Shown in pieces: positions 16,763 to 25,461 of a stretch of 64,000 bases of DNA (position 1 is the first letter of the stretch; each line of letters begins with the position of its first letter). The notes under the pieces were generated by a model. The model was not told the origin of the DNA, searched no databases, and saw only the letters and a program-made list of their open reading frames with translations. This DNA is from Cochlodiniinecator piscidefendens. GTDB taxonomy: Bacteria; Pseudomonadota; Alphaproteobacteria; Rhodobacterales; Rhodobacteraceae. A program made the position numbers and the translations under genes. The DNA lies in the NCBI RefSeq assembly GCF_011326755.1, contig NZ_JAAOIE010000007.1, forward strand, positions 62,001 to 126,000, given 5' to 3'.

Positions 16763-18088
16763 TCAACCGCCGTTCTGGGTATTTGGGACATCAGCGATAG
16801 AACCAACATCCAATGCCGGTTCAGCTTCTATCATCCGTACTTTAATCCCCGCCCCGAGTATTGGCGAAACCTCACGTACGATACGACGTCCATCTAGACC
16901 ATCGGCACCGATAATCACATCATCCCCTTGTCGGCGTAACAATGTCATCGGAATCGCCTCAAGCCGATCCTCTTCATTGATCGCTAGAACAGTTCCATCC
17001 GCACTAACCGCCGCCGAAGGTACAAGCACGACGCCCGCCAAAACAGGTTCGACCACATGAACAGACACAAAATCGCCCGGACGCAAACCACGCGCGTTGC
17101 TTAACCCTGCAAACAGCAGCCGCCCGGTCTGCCCTTCGCCGACGGATGCGCTTTCGCGCGAAATCACACCTTGGGCATTTAAATCGGAGCCCCCAACATC
17201 AAGGCTGACCGTCACAGGCGATGAAATCAATCCACCCCCGTCCATCAGCAACCGTGCATATTGGGCAGCGGACACACGAAACCGCACTTCTAATTGTAGC
17301 GGATCACTGAGCTGGGCCAACCGTTCATTATTGGCAACCAATCCGCCCTGAACCACAACGACATTGGCCAAGACACCTGAAAACTCCGCCCGTATTTCGG
17401 TTTCATCCAACGCCCGCTGTGCATCTGCTAGACTAATTTCCTGCCGGATGAGCCGGGTTTGTGCCAAATCTGTGCGCGCCTCGGCCTGTGCAATGGCCTG
17501 TCGCCTGCTCAAAACGGCTTGATCCGCCTGCGACGCGGCCAACTCAGCCGTTTCGACGGCAGCTTCTGTCCCAACGCCCCGCGTCCGCAAATCCCGCTGC
17601 CGGTCAACGGCCTGCAATCTTAGCCGCGCTTGGGCTTCCGCAGCGGCGCGTTCATCTTGCGCCAGTGAAAGCGCCCGCGCTGCATCTTGAACTTCGGCCT
17701 GTGCTTCCAACAAATCCGCCTCTGCGCGTGACAATGCCGACCGCGCTTCAGCTGGATCAATGCGCAGTAATACAGTCCCCTGTTGAACCCGCCCACCTTC
17801 AACAAACTGAGGTGCCAGAAAAACAACACGCCCCGATGACGTTGCTCTCACATCTAATGTGCGCTGGCTGGTCACTTCGCCAAACACCCGCAATTCAGGC
17901 GCTATGTCCTGCACCTCCACATCCAACGCATTCACCGCAAAAACCCGTTCTTGCGCAGCGCGCTCAAACCCGCCACCACTGCGCTGCGCTTCAATAGCGT
18001 TTAGCAAAAGCGATACGCCCAGCGCCAAAAACCCCACTGTCAAAGACAGCAGAAACACACCGGTGAGGCTACGTCCCAGAAACCGCAT
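16763..18088 (-). CDS. RND efflux periplasmic adaptor (membrane fusion protein)
   Basis: This 441-residue protein has one N-terminal membrane anchor (residues about 9-31) and no lipobox. It continues with a lipoyl/barrel-sandwich half, a long Ala/Gln/Arg-rich coiled-coil hairpin (about residues 115-235), the second lipoyl half (EIRAEFSGVLANVVVVQGG) and beta-barrel segments. This is the order in HlyD/AcrA-type adaptors that bridge an RND pump to the outer-membrane channel. The pump gene follows one base after its stop. The coiled-coil region is unusually rich in Glu/Ala/Arg heptads, which fits a long periplasmic hairpin. Confidence 0.92.
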   Translation of the reverse strand: MRFLGRSLTGVFLLSLTVGFLALGVSLLLNAIEAQRSGGGFERAAQERVFAVNALDVEVQDIAPELRVFGEVTSQRTLDVRATSSGRVVFLAPQFVEGGRVQQGTVLLRIDPAEARSALSRAEADLLEAQAEVQDAARALSLAQDERAAAEAQARLRLQAVDRQRDLRTRGVGTEAAVETAELAASQADQAVLSRRQAIAQAEARTDLAQTRLIRQEISLADAQRALDETEIRAEFSGVLANVVVVQGGLVANNERLAQLSDPLQLEVRFRVSAAQYARLLMDGGGLISSPVTVSLDVGGSDLNAQGVISRESASVGEGQTGRLLFAGLSNARGLRPGDFVSVHVVEPVLAGVVLVPSAAVSADGTVLAINEEDRLEAIPMTLLRRQGDDVIIGADGLDGRRIVREVSPILGAGIKVRMIEAEPALDVGSIADVPNTQNGG

Positions 18089-18157
18089 ATCGTTCCTTTC
18101 TGAGGGGTCAGTCGTGCTGCACCCGTTGATCTCTACAGGCTTATACGCGCCTGCCGA

Positions 18158-18688
18158 TCATTTCCGTCGCTTATGTTCTTCTAAACGTGGGAATATTTCG
18201 ACAAAGTTGCAAGGCATGTGCCGATAATCGAGCTGTTTTACCAAAATTTCATCCCACGCGTCTTTGCACGCGCCGGGGCTGCCGGGCAGCGCAAACAAAT
18301 AAGTTCCTTGGGCCACACCGCCTGTCGCGCGCGATTGCACCGCAGATGTCCCAATTTTCTGGAACGAAACCATTGTGAACAATGTCCCAAACGCATCTAT
18401 TTCTTTTTCGTAGACATCTCTATGCGCTTCAACCGTTACATCACGACCTGTCAATCCAGTGCCGCCAGTTGAAATCACCACATCGATTTCAGGATTAGCG
18501 CTCCAAATCCGCAGTTGATCTGCAATCTGATTACGTTCGTCAGGTAATATTTTACGATCGACGACAACGTGCCCTGCTTTTTCAATACGCTCAACCAATG
18601 TGCGGCCTGATTTATCACCGGCTATTGCCCGCGTATCTGACACCGTTAAAACCGCGATACGGTTTGCGATAAATTCACGTTCTGACAT
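18158..18688 (-). CDS. moaB: Molybdopterin adenylyltransferase-type protein MoaB
   Basis: This 176-residue protein has the MoaB/Mog fold, which adenylylates molybdopterin before molybdenum insertion. The family signature STGGTGLTGRDVTVEA is intact near residues 91-106, followed by GTLFTMVSFQKIGTSAVQSRATGG and the ALPGSPGACKDAW loop. The length is typical. Its start overlaps the stop of the LysE-type gene by one base (TAATG), so the two are translationally coupled. No other molybdenum-cofactor gene is in the window. Confidence 0.92.
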   Translation of the reverse strand: MSEREFIANRIAVLTVSDTRAIAGDKSGRTLVERIEKAGHVVVDRKILPDERNQIADQLRIWSANPEIDVVISTGGTGLTGRDVTVEAHRDVYEKEIDAFGTLFTMVSFQKIGTSAVQSRATGGVAQGTYLFALPGSPGACKDAWDEILVKQLDYRHMPCNFVEIFPRLEEHKRRK

Positions 18689-19311
18689 TACTGTTTTGCC
18701 TCTGTTGCAATTTTAAGCGCCAGCGCACCAAACACCGTCGCTGAGACGAAACGCAGAATGCGATCGACGCGCGGATTTTGCAGCAGCACATGACCGACGC
18801 CGCTTGCAAATACCCCGACAAGCCCGTTCACGATAAACCCACCAATGGCCATGACCAAACCCAGCGTCAAAAACTGGGGCAGCACAGCGCGCGTCGGATC
18901 CACAAATTGTGGCAAAAACGCCAGAATGAACAAAATCACTTTGGGGTTCATTAAGTTGACCAACAAGCCATCTAAGTAGGCCCGCGCCGGACGCGCCACC
19001 TTGCTGCTTCCTCCGCTCAGCGGGGTGCGCAGCGTTTGAACCGCAAGATAAAGCAAATAACAAACGCCCGCCCAACGGATCACTTCAAATATCCATGGCA
19101 TCGTTGCCAAAACAGCCGAAAGCCCCAGAGCGGCGATTGTCACATGCACGAATCCTCCCGTCGATATCCCAGCTGATGCCGCCAACGATGGACGCACGCC
19201 GCCACGCATGCCCTGACCAAGACAAAACATCATGTCCGCCCCTGGCGTCAGGTTTAACGCCAAAGCTGCTGGAATAAACGCAAGTAATACATGGAGCTCT
19301 ACAGGCGACAT
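18688..19311 (-). CDS. LysE/RhtB-family amino-acid exporter
   Basis: This 207-residue inner-membrane protein has about six hydrophobic segments and the family opening: NLTPGADMMFCLGQGMRGG near residues 20-38, with the conserved (N/T)PG and gly-rich turn of LysE/RhtB translocators, then NPKVILFILAFLPQF. Members export amino acids, homoserine lactone analogues or related small molecules. It lies 4 bp downstream of the UDG gene and overlaps moaB, so the three form one operon. The export substrate is not predictable. Confidence 0.9.
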   Translation of the reverse strand: MSPVELHVLLAFIPAALALNLTPGADMMFCLGQGMRGGVRPSLAASAGISTGGFVHVTIAALGLSAVLATMPWIFEVIRWAGVCYLLYLAVQTLRTPLSGGSSKVARPARAYLDGLLVNLMNPKVILFILAFLPQFVDPTRAVLPQFLTLGLVMAIGGFIVNGLVGVFASGVGHVLLQNPRVDRILRFVSATVFGALALKIATEAKQ

Positions 19312-19315
19312 TGGC

Positions 19316-20098
19316 CTATCCTTTTAATTTTTCCCGCAGCATGAGCAAATCATGCCACGCCTCGCGCTTGGCGGCAGGGTTACGCAGTAGATAGGCCGGG
19401 TGAAACATCGGAAGGCAAGGTTTGCCAAAGGCTTCTGCCCATTGGCCACGCAACCGCGTAATGCCGCGTTTCCCTAGGATCGCCTGACAGGAAACATTTC
19501 CCATCAATACAATCACACCCGGTTGCGCCAGTTCGACGTGCCGTTCGACAAACGGCCGCATCATCGCGATTTCTTCAGGACTTGGGTCTCGGTTTTGCGG
19601 GGGCCGCCATGGCAAAATATTGGTGATATAGATTGATTTTTCGGCGTCAACGGCATCGCGGCCCATATCTATCGCGCCGAACATCTTATCCAACAATTGA
19701 CCAGCGCGCCCAACAAAAGGACGCCCGGCCATATCCTCGTCTCGTCCGGGGGCCTCACCAATGATCATCACCCGCGCCAACGGATTACCATCCGCAAACA
19801 CAAAATTACGCGCACCACGTTTGATTTCACATAAATCAAACGCCTTTAACGTTGCCGCCAAACCATCCAATGCCCCAACGTTTTCGGCCACTTCCTTAGC
19901 GATAACCGCTGGATCGGGGGCCTCGGGTACTGGGGGCGCGGATTCTGTCTTGGCCTTTTGCACCGATGCGATTTTCGGCGCTTCAGCGGGGACTTCATAG
20001 CGGTCTACTGGGTCGTCACAGATCGCATCTGTCACCCCCATCTCAACCTGCCAATCGAGCATCGCCTTTAAGGCATAAAAATCCTGAGTCCCATCCAT
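19316..20098 (-). CDS. Type-4-like uracil-DNA glycosylase lacking most Fe-S cysteines
   Basis: This 260-residue protein is a uracil-DNA glycosylase of the type 4/5 branch. It has [21 protein letters not shown] as motif A region and [11 protein letters not shown] as motif B. In canonical type 4 enzymes four cysteines bind a [4Fe-4S] cluster: a C-x2-C pair, one in NxxKC-RPP and one in EI-x2-C. Here the corresponding places read [12 protein letters not shown] and EIAMM, so three of four ligands are gone. An Ala/Pro-rich linker precedes the catalytic domain. It heads an operon with a LysE-type exporter and moaB and is divergent from pyrB. Confidence 0.88.
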   Translation of the reverse strand: MDGTQDFYALKAMLDWQVEMGVTDAICDDPVDRYEVPAEAPKIASVQKAKTESAPPVPEAPDPAVIAKEVAENVGALDGLAATLKAFDLCEIKRGARNFVFADGNPLARVMIIGEAPGRDEDMAGRPFVGRAGQLLDKMFGAIDMGRDAVDAEKSIYITNILPWRPPQNRDPSPEEIAMMRPFVERHVELAQPGVIVLMGNVSCQAILGKRGITRLRGQWAEAFGKPCLPMFHPAYLLRNPAAKREAWHDLLMLREKLKG

Positions 20099-20145
20099 GG
20101 CGCAACGCTATGCTTTTGCGACAAGAAGGTAAAGCAGCAAGCCCA

Positions 20146-20174
20146 TTGCCCCGTCCTCTCTCCCCGCCTATAAC
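20146..20174 (+). promoter_or_regulatory. Predicted sigma-70-type promoter of the pyrB operon
   Basis: TTGCCC, a 17-bp spacer and TATAAC lie 25 bp before the pyrB start. The leader would be only about 20 nt, with no room for an attenuator, so control is more likely at initiation or on the enzyme. Confidence 0.55.
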
Positions 20175-20199
20175 AGCGCAAATTCAAGGCGAGGCAACC

Positions 20200-21150
20200 A
20201 TGACATTTCGCGCGAAACATCTCTTAGGCATTGAACACCTAGGACCTGATGAAATCGACACCATCCTAAATCTTGCTGACGACTACGTCGCGTTGAACCG
20301 CTCCAAAAACAAACGCTCTGATGTTTTGGCCGGTCTCACCCAGATCAATATGTTCTTTGAAAATTCAACCCGCACTCAGGCGAGCTTTGAATTGGCAGGC
20401 AAACGGCTTGGCGCGGACGTGATGAACATGGCCATGCAAGCCAGTTCCATCAAAAAGGGCGAAACCCTGATCGACACCGCCCTCACACTGAACGCGATGC
20501 ACCCTGATCTCTTGGTCGTGCGCCACCCGCACTCTGGCGCGGTTGAATTGCTGGCCTCAAAAGTAAACTGTGCCGTGCTAAACGCAGGTGATGGCCGCCA
20601 CGAACACCCGACGCAGGCCCTCTTAGATGCCCTCACCATTCGCCGTAAAAAGGGACGCCTTCACCGCTTGTCCATCGCGATTTGCGGCGATATCGCCCAC
20701 AGCCGCGTGGCGCGTTCGAATCTGATCCTGCTTGGCAAAATGGAAAACCGCGTGCGCCTTGTTGGCCCACCAACCCTCATGCCCTCTGAAGTTTCCGAGC
20801 TCGGCGTCGAGGTCTATGATGACATGCGCGAAGGCCTTAAAGACGTTGATGTTGTCATGATGCTAAGATTGCAAAAAGAACGCATGGACGGCGGCTTTAT
20901 TCCTTCTGAACGCGAATACTACCACCGCTACGGGCTGGACGCCGAAAAACTCAGCCACGCCAAACCCGATGCAATCGTCATGCACCCCGGCCCAATGAAC
21001 CGTGGCGTTGAAATTGACGGCACCATCGCGGACGACATCAACCGCAGTGTGATCCAAGAACAAGTCGAAATGGGTGTCGCCGTGCGTATGGCCGCCATGG
21101 ACTTGCTGGTCAGAAACATGCGTGCCAGCCGCGCAAGCGTCGAGGTTTAA
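20200..21150 (+). CDS. pyrB: Aspartate carbamoyltransferase catalytic subunit
   Basis: This 316-residue enzyme makes carbamoyl-aspartate, the first committed step of pyrimidine synthesis. The carbamoyl-phosphate loop [19 protein letters not shown] is intact, as are [22 protein letters not shown] and the [11 protein letters not shown] segment. The ATG at 20200 has GAGGCAACC upstream; the frame extends further but only antisense to the UDG gene. A dead dihydroorotase homologue lies three genes downstream, which fits the class of ATCases that assemble as a PyrB/PyrC' dodecamer. No pyrI regulatory subunit is present. Confidence 0.96.
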   Translation: MTFRAKHLLGIEHLGPDEIDTILNLADDYVALNRSKNKRSDVLAGLTQINMFFENSTRTQASFELAGKRLGADVMNMAMQASSIKKGETLIDTALTLNAMHPDLLVVRHPHSGAVELLASKVNCAVLNAGDGRHEHPTQALLDALTIRRKKGRLHRLSIAICGDIAHSRVARSNLILLGKMENRVRLVGPPTLMPSEVSELGVEVYDDMREGLKDVDVVMMLRLQKERMDGGFIPSEREYYHRYGLDAEKLSHAKPDAIVMHPGPMNRGVEIDGTIADDINRSVIQEQVEMGVAVRMAAMDLLVRNMRASRASVEV

Positions 21151-21151
21151 C

Positions 21152-21250
21152 ATGGATGATCCCAAAGACCCCCGCATGAGCGGAAAAATCGCCACCTATG
21201 CGCTCCTTGTGATGTTCGCCCTTGTTGCATTGATGATCTGGGTGGCCTGA
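21152..21250 (+). CDS. Small single-span membrane protein between pyrB and the next gene
   Basis: A 32-codon ORF, ATG to TGA, fills the space between pyrB (1-bp gap) and the gene at 21253 (2-bp gap). It reads MDDPKDPRMSGKI and then a hydrophobic stretch of about 18 residues ending MIWVA. A polar start, one membrane span and such tight packing suggest a real translated small protein. Its role is unknown. The evidence is position and hydrophobicity only. Confidence 0.6.
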   Translation: MDDPKDPRMSGKIATYALLVMFALVALMIWVA

Positions 21251-21252
21251 TC

Positions 21253-21669
21253 ATGCTGCACCCCAATCTCAACGAAGACGAAATGCTGACGAAAACCTTT
21301 GTGGCGAGTAAAGCGACCTACATCAAAGAACACGTGATGTTGGCCGCCATTGGGTCAGTGATCGCCACTGCCGTTTTGATGTTTATGGGGGACCCTAATC
21401 CATGGGTTGGCATTGTAGCCGCAATCATGGCTATCGGCATTCGTGGCTTTTACCTCGCATCTGAGCAGCTAAACCTGCACTGGCACCTCACCGACCGGCG
21501 CCTCATCCTGCCAGACGGCAGCGCGCTTGCCCTGCGTGACATTGCCAAAACCCGCACCATTCTATCTGCCGCCCAAGTCGTCGCGACCACCGGTGACAAA
21601 TACATGATGAAATACATGGCCGACCCCGCCGCGATCTGCGCCGACATCGACCACCAGCGGAAAGCTTGA
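21253..21669 (+). CDS. Membrane protein with PH-like domain, unknown role
   Basis: This 138-residue protein has two hydrophobic segments (about residues 28-45 and 52-68) followed by a soluble C-terminal half with LTDRRLILPDGSALALRDIAKTRTI, the pattern of bacterial PH-domain (DUF304-like) membrane proteins. It starts 2 bp after the small ORF at 21152 and ends 4 bp before the dihydroorotase homologue, so it is part of the pyr operon. I know of no catalytic role; a structural or membrane-sensing function is possible. Confidence 0.65.
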   Translation: MLHPNLNEDEMLTKTFVASKATYIKEHVMLAAIGSVIATAVLMFMGDPNPWVGIVAAIMAIGIRGFYLASEQLNLHWHLTDRRLILPDGSALALRDIAKTRTILSAAQVVATTGDKYMMKYMADPAAICADIDHQRKA

Positions 21670-21673
21670 CCTC

Positions 21674-22942
21674 ATGACAACTCTTCTCAAAAATGCCCGC
21701 CTGATTGACCCTGAAACCGGCACTGAAACACGCGGGGCTGTGTTGATCCGCGATGGTATCATCGCCTCAGTTGGGCCCGAACTCTCTGCCGATACCGTTA
21801 TTGATTGCAACGGCAAATGCCTCGCACCCGGTATCATCGACATCGGTGTCAAAATCGGTGAACCCGGCGAGCGCCACAAAGAAAGCTACCGCACCGCCGG
21901 GGCTGCCGCTGCCGCCGGCGGAATCACCACAATGGTCACCCGTCCTGACACAACCCCCGCGCTGGACACCCCCGAAGCGCTCGAATTCATCAACCGCCGC
22001 GCCAACGAAAGCGCACCAGTGAACGTATTGCCAATGTCTGCGCTGACCAAAGGCCGCGATGGGCGCGAAATGGTTGAAGTTGGGTTCATGAAAGACGCGG
22101 GCGCCGTCGCCTTTACCGATTGTGATCGCGTGGTCGAAGACACCAAGGTCTACACCCGCGCCATGTCCTACGCCAAATCGCTAGGCGCATTGATCATTGC
22201 CCACCCACAGGAACCGACCCTTTCCAAAGGCGCGGCTGTCACATCAGGCAAATTTGCCTCCCTCAAGGGGCTTCCGGCGGTGTCCGCCATGGCTGAACGC
22301 CTTGGGTTAGAACGCGACCTGACTCTCGTGGAAATGACTGGCGCGCGCTACCACGCGGACCAAATTACAACGGCCCGCGCCCTTCCCGTTTTGGAGCGCG
22401 CAAAGGCCAACGGTCTGGATGTCACGGCCGGTGTGTCCATCCATCACCTGACCCTGAACGAATTTGATGTGGGCGATTATCGCACGTTCTTTAAGGTCAA
22501 ACCGCCGCTGCGTGCCGAAACTGATCGCATTGCTGTGGTCGAGGCCGTCGCCTCCGGTTTGATTGACATCATATCATCCTTCCACACCCCGCAAGACGAA
22601 GAAAGCAAACGTCTTCCCTTTGAAGAGGCCGCATCGGGCGCCGTTGCGCTTGAAACGCTTTTGCCCGCCGCCATGCGTTTGGTTCATGCGGAAATGATGG
22701 ACCTGCCGACACTGTGGCGCGCCCTTTCGCTTAACCCCGCCAAGCGCCTCGGGTTGCCCGGCGGACGTCTGAGTGAAGGCGCACCTGCGGACCTCGTTTT
22801 GTTCGATCCAGATGCACCATTTTTACTCGATCGTTTCAAACTCAATTCAAAATCTAAAAATACCCCCTTTGATGGTCAGCGAATGCAGGGCAAAGTGATC
22901 GCGACCCTCGTTGCAGGCAAAACCGTTTTCGGAGACATCTAA
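21674..22942 (+). CDS. Dihydroorotase homologue, probably inactive (PyrC'/PyrX type)
   Basis: This 422-residue protein has the fold and order of type I dihydroorotase, but the catalytic site is lost. The metal-binding His-x-His normally in DxHVHLREPG reads DIGVKIGEPG, with Gly58 and Lys60 instead of the histidines. The catalytic-Asp segment, normally TDHAPH, reads SSFHTPQ. The SIHHLTLNEFD loop and FEEAASGAVALETLLP are kept. In Pseudomonas an inactive PyrC' of this kind is required for assembly of the aspartate carbamoyltransferase holoenzyme; its place in the pyrB operon fits the same role. A true dihydroorotase should be encoded elsewhere. Confidence 0.88.
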   Translation: MTTLLKNARLIDPETGTETRGAVLIRDGIIASVGPELSADTVIDCNGKCLAPGIIDIGVKIGEPGERHKESYRTAGAAAAAGGITTMVTRPDTTPALDTPEALEFINRRANESAPVNVLPMSALTKGRDGREMVEVGFMKDAGAVAFTDCDRVVEDTKVYTRAMSYAKSLGALIIAHPQEPTLSKGAAVTSGKFASLKGLPAVSAMAERLGLERDLTLVEMTGARYHADQITTARALPVLERAKANGLDVTAGVSIHHLTLNEFDVGDYRTFFKVKPPLRAETDRIAVVEAVASGLIDIISSFHTPQDEESKRLPFEEAASGAVALETLLPAAMRLVHAEMMDLPTLWRALSLNPAKRLGLPGGRLSEGAPADLVLFDPDAPFLLDRFKLNSKSKNTPFDGQRMQGKVIATLVAGKTVFGDI

Positions 22943-23547
22943 TGCCCCCAATTGACACCGCCCCTATGATTCTTGCACTTGTGGCGCTGGCTTCTTATCT
23001 GCTTGGGTCTGTTCCCTTTGGCATGGTCATGGCGCGTGTTATGGGCTTAGGCAATCTTCGCGAAATCGGGTCAGGCAACATCGGGGCCACCAATGTTTTG
23101 CGTACCGGCAATAAAACCGCTGCCTTTTTTACGCTTCTGTTTGATGCTGCCAAAGGCGGCGTTGCCGTCCTGATTGCGCAGGCATTATTTGGCGAAGATG
23201 CCGCGCAAATCGCCGGTCTATTCGCTTTTTTGGGTCACCTCTTCCCGGTTTGGCTTAAATTCAACGGCGGCAAAGGCGTTGCTACATTCTTGGGCGTGAT
23301 CCTAGCCTTGAACTTCTACGTTGGCCTTGCCTGTTGCGCCACATGGCTTGTTGTTGCTCTTGCTCTGCGTGTTTCCTCATTAGCAGCACTACTGGCGGCT
23401 GGTTTATCGCCGGTCTGGATGATTGTCTTTGACTATGGTCAAGGATTGCTGGTTGGGGCGATCTTGACCCTCCTCGTTTACATCCGCCATAGCACCAACA
23501 TCAAACGCCTCAAAGCGGGTACAGAGCCGAAAATCGGCCAGAAGTAG
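22942..23547 (+). CDS. plsY: Acyl-phosphate:glycerol-3-phosphate acyltransferase
   Basis: This 201-residue integral membrane enzyme starts phospholipid synthesis by acylating glycerol-3-phosphate. The three PlsY motifs are present: SYLLGSVPFGMV with REIGSGNIGATNVLRTGN, then KFNGGKGVATFLG, and the late HSTNIKRLKAGTEPKIG. It has about five hydrophobic segments. The ATG overlaps the stop of the dihydroorotase homologue by one base (TAATG), so translation is coupled. Confidence 0.95.
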   Translation: MPPIDTAPMILALVALASYLLGSVPFGMVMARVMGLGNLREIGSGNIGATNVLRTGNKTAAFFTLLFDAAKGGVAVLIAQALFGEDAAQIAGLFAFLGHLFPVWLKFNGGKGVATFLGVILALNFYVGLACCATWLVVALALRVSSLAALLAAGLSPVWMIVFDYGQGLLVGAILTLLVYIRHSTNIKRLKAGTEPKIGQK

Positions 23548-23551
23548 CCCA

Positions 23552-23863
23552 ATGCCAAAGGCTTCCCCTGCGCCTGATTTTCTCTCTGCTTTTGACGATC
23601 TACCTTTTGGGACACATATCGGAACCTCGGGGGGGCGCAGTTATGTGTTTACCAAATCGTCCTTTTCCAATGGCAATAGTCTAAAGCTTGTCGCGGATGA
23701 ACGCGGCGGCAACGACTACATCAGTCTCAACCTCTATCGCTTGCCCAGTGGCAAAGCTCTGCTAAAACCCTGCGAAATGCCTGAGACCAAAGTCATTGAA
23801 TTCGTGCTTGATCTGTCCCTCTATGAACCGGTGACAAATAAGAACATAAAGGGAACGGATTAA
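23552..23863 (+). CDS. Small protein of unknown function
   Basis: This 103-residue soluble protein starts 4 bp after plsY and ends the pyr operon. It shows no motif I recognise. A GGRSYVFTKSSFSNGNSLKLVADERGGNDYISLNLYRL stretch suggests an alternating beta fold. It is followed by a repeat element and then a bidirectional terminator. Confidence 0.6.
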   Translation: MPKASPAPDFLSAFDDLPFGTHIGTSGGRSYVFTKSSFSNGNSLKLVADERGGNDYISLNLYRLPSGKALLKPCEMPETKVIEFVLDLSLYEPVTNKNIKGTD

Positions 23864-23898
23864 AAATCCGTAAACGCCAAAAATCAATCAAACCGTTG

Positions 23899-23947
23899 CG
23901 CAAATCGTATGCACAAAAGTCATACGTTTGGCATACACTTTGTGCAT
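23899..23947. repeat. Dispersed intergenic palindromic element, copy A
   Basis: The core 23899-23927 contains the dyad CGTATG-N9-CATACG and is closely similar to 39752-39781. Here the core is part of a longer imperfect inverted repeat: ATGCACAAAAGT near 23910 mirrors ACTTTGTGCAT near 23937-23947. It lies between the last pyr gene and a terminator. Confidence 0.5.
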
Positions 23948-23971
23948 GGTTGTCATACCCCACAAAAGCAA

Positions 23972-23999
23972 AAAAATCAGGGTGTTAATCCTGATTTTT
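23972..23999. terminator. Bidirectional terminator between the pyr operon and gshA
   Basis: A perfect 10-bp stem (AAAAATCAGG / CCTGATTTTT) with an 8-nt loop lies between two convergent genes and offers a T tract on either strand. Confidence 0.85.
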
Positions 24000-24020
24000 C
24001 GTAAGCATATCGCGAATTGA

Positions 24021-25391
24021 TCAGTAGCTATGTGCGGCGAAAATCTTTGTCAGATCCCCACCCCATTCGCCGTGATACTCATCCAACAATTCGTCAGCTG
24101 GTGTTTTCCCGCTGTCCAAGCTGTCTTTCAACGCGTTTAGGAAATGGGTTTCATCCGCAACCAAACCGCCTGCCCCCGGACGCGCACGCGCCTTTAGGCC
24201 AGCCTCAGCGATTTCCACGGACTGACGCGCAAGATCGTGCATTTTCAGGCCGTTCACCTCAGCCTGCAACCCGTCAACAGACGCCGCAATGCGCAGTTCT
24301 TCGCGTGTTTCAGCATCCCAACCTTTGACCATATCCCATGCCGCATCCAGTGCAGATTGATCATACATCAACCCGACCCAATATGCGGGCAATGCGCACA
24401 AACGACGCCAAGGTCCACCATCGGCCCCGCGCATCTCCATATATTTCTTAATACGCGCTTCTGGGAATGCTGTTGTCAAATGGTCCGCCCAATCGCTTAA
24501 CGTTGGTGTTTCCCCCGGCAGCGCTGGCAATTTTCCCTCAAGAAAATCGCGGAAAGACATGCCTAATGCATTGATATATTTTCCATCTCGGTAGACAAAA
24601 TACATCGGCACATCGAGCGCATATTCAGCATACCGTTCAAAGCCAAAACCCTCGTCAAACACAAAAGGCAACATGCCGGTACGCGCATCATCAAGGTCGC
24701 GCCACACCCGCGAACGCCATGATTTATGGCCGTTCGGTTTGCCTTCAAAGAACGGAGAATTCGCAAACAACGCCGTCGCGACAGGCTGCAACGCCAATGC
24801 AACGCGCAGCTTTTGCACCATGTCGGCCTCAGAACCAAAATCGATATTAACCTGCACGGTACAGGTCCGACGCATCATCGTGCGCCCCATGGTTCCAACC
24901 CGCTGCATGTAGTCGTTCATCAGCTTATAACGCCCTTTGGGCATCAAAGGCATTTCGTCATGTGTCCAAATCGGCGCAGCACCCAGCCCGATAAAGCCAA
25001 CGCCGATTTTCTCAGCAATTTCTTTGACTTCACGCAGGTGCACATTCACTTCGTCGCAGGTCTCATGGATGGTTTCCAGAGGTGCTCCAGAAAGCTCAAG
25101 CGCGCCACCTGGCTCAAGCGAGACATTCGCACCGTCTTTTTCAAGTCCGATCAATTTGCCGCCTTCTTCGACCGGAGCCCAGCCAAATTGATCACGTAGC
25201 CCGCTTAGTACAGCTACGATTGACCGCTCACCTTCAAAGGGCAACGGTTTTAGGCTGTCTTTGCAATAGCCAAATTTTTCATGCTCGGTGCCAATGCGCC
25301 AATCTTCTTTGGGTTTACACCCATCCGCCATATATTGAGCAAGCTGGTCAAAATGTTCGATGGGGCCGCCACCGGATTGAGGAATGGACAT
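24021..25391 (-). CDS. gshA: Glutamate-cysteine ligase, plant/alphaproteobacterial type
   Basis: This 456-residue enzyme joins glutamate and cysteine in the first step of glutathione synthesis. It belongs to the GCS2 family found in plants and alphaproteobacteria: the N-terminal RIGTEHEKFGY holds the Mg/ATP-binding glutamates, GGALELSGAP is a further signature and RRTCTVQVNIDFGSEADM lies in the substrate region. The start MSIPQ was preferred over a GTG three codons upstream because AAAGGG stands 8 nt before it. It lies about 70 bp downstream of a small membrane-protein gene and rsmE on the same strand. Confidence 0.94.
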   Translation of the reverse strand: MSIPQSGGGPIEHFDQLAQYMADGCKPKEDWRIGTEHEKFGYCKDSLKPLPFEGERSIVAVLSGLRDQFGWAPVEEGGKLIGLEKDGANVSLEPGGALELSGAPLETIHETCDEVNVHLREVKEIAEKIGVGFIGLGAAPIWTHDEMPLMPKGRYKLMNDYMQRVGTMGRTMMRRTCTVQVNIDFGSEADMVQKLRVALALQPVATALFANSPFFEGKPNGHKSWRSRVWRDLDDARTGMLPFVFDEGFGFERYAEYALDVPMYFVYRDGKYINALGMSFRDFLEGKLPALPGETPTLSDWADHLTTAFPEARIKKYMEMRGADGGPWRRLCALPAYWVGLMYDQSALDAAWDMVKGWDAETREELRIAASVDGLQAEVNGLKMHDLARQSVEIAEAGLKARARPGAGGLVADETHFLNALKDSLDSGKTPADELLDEYHGEWGGDLTKIFAAHSY

Positions 25392-25461
25392 TTCTATCAC
25401 CCTTTTATTTTGCTGGCGGCTATGCGCGCTTAATCTCAGCTAATCTTTCGTCGCCTTGTGT

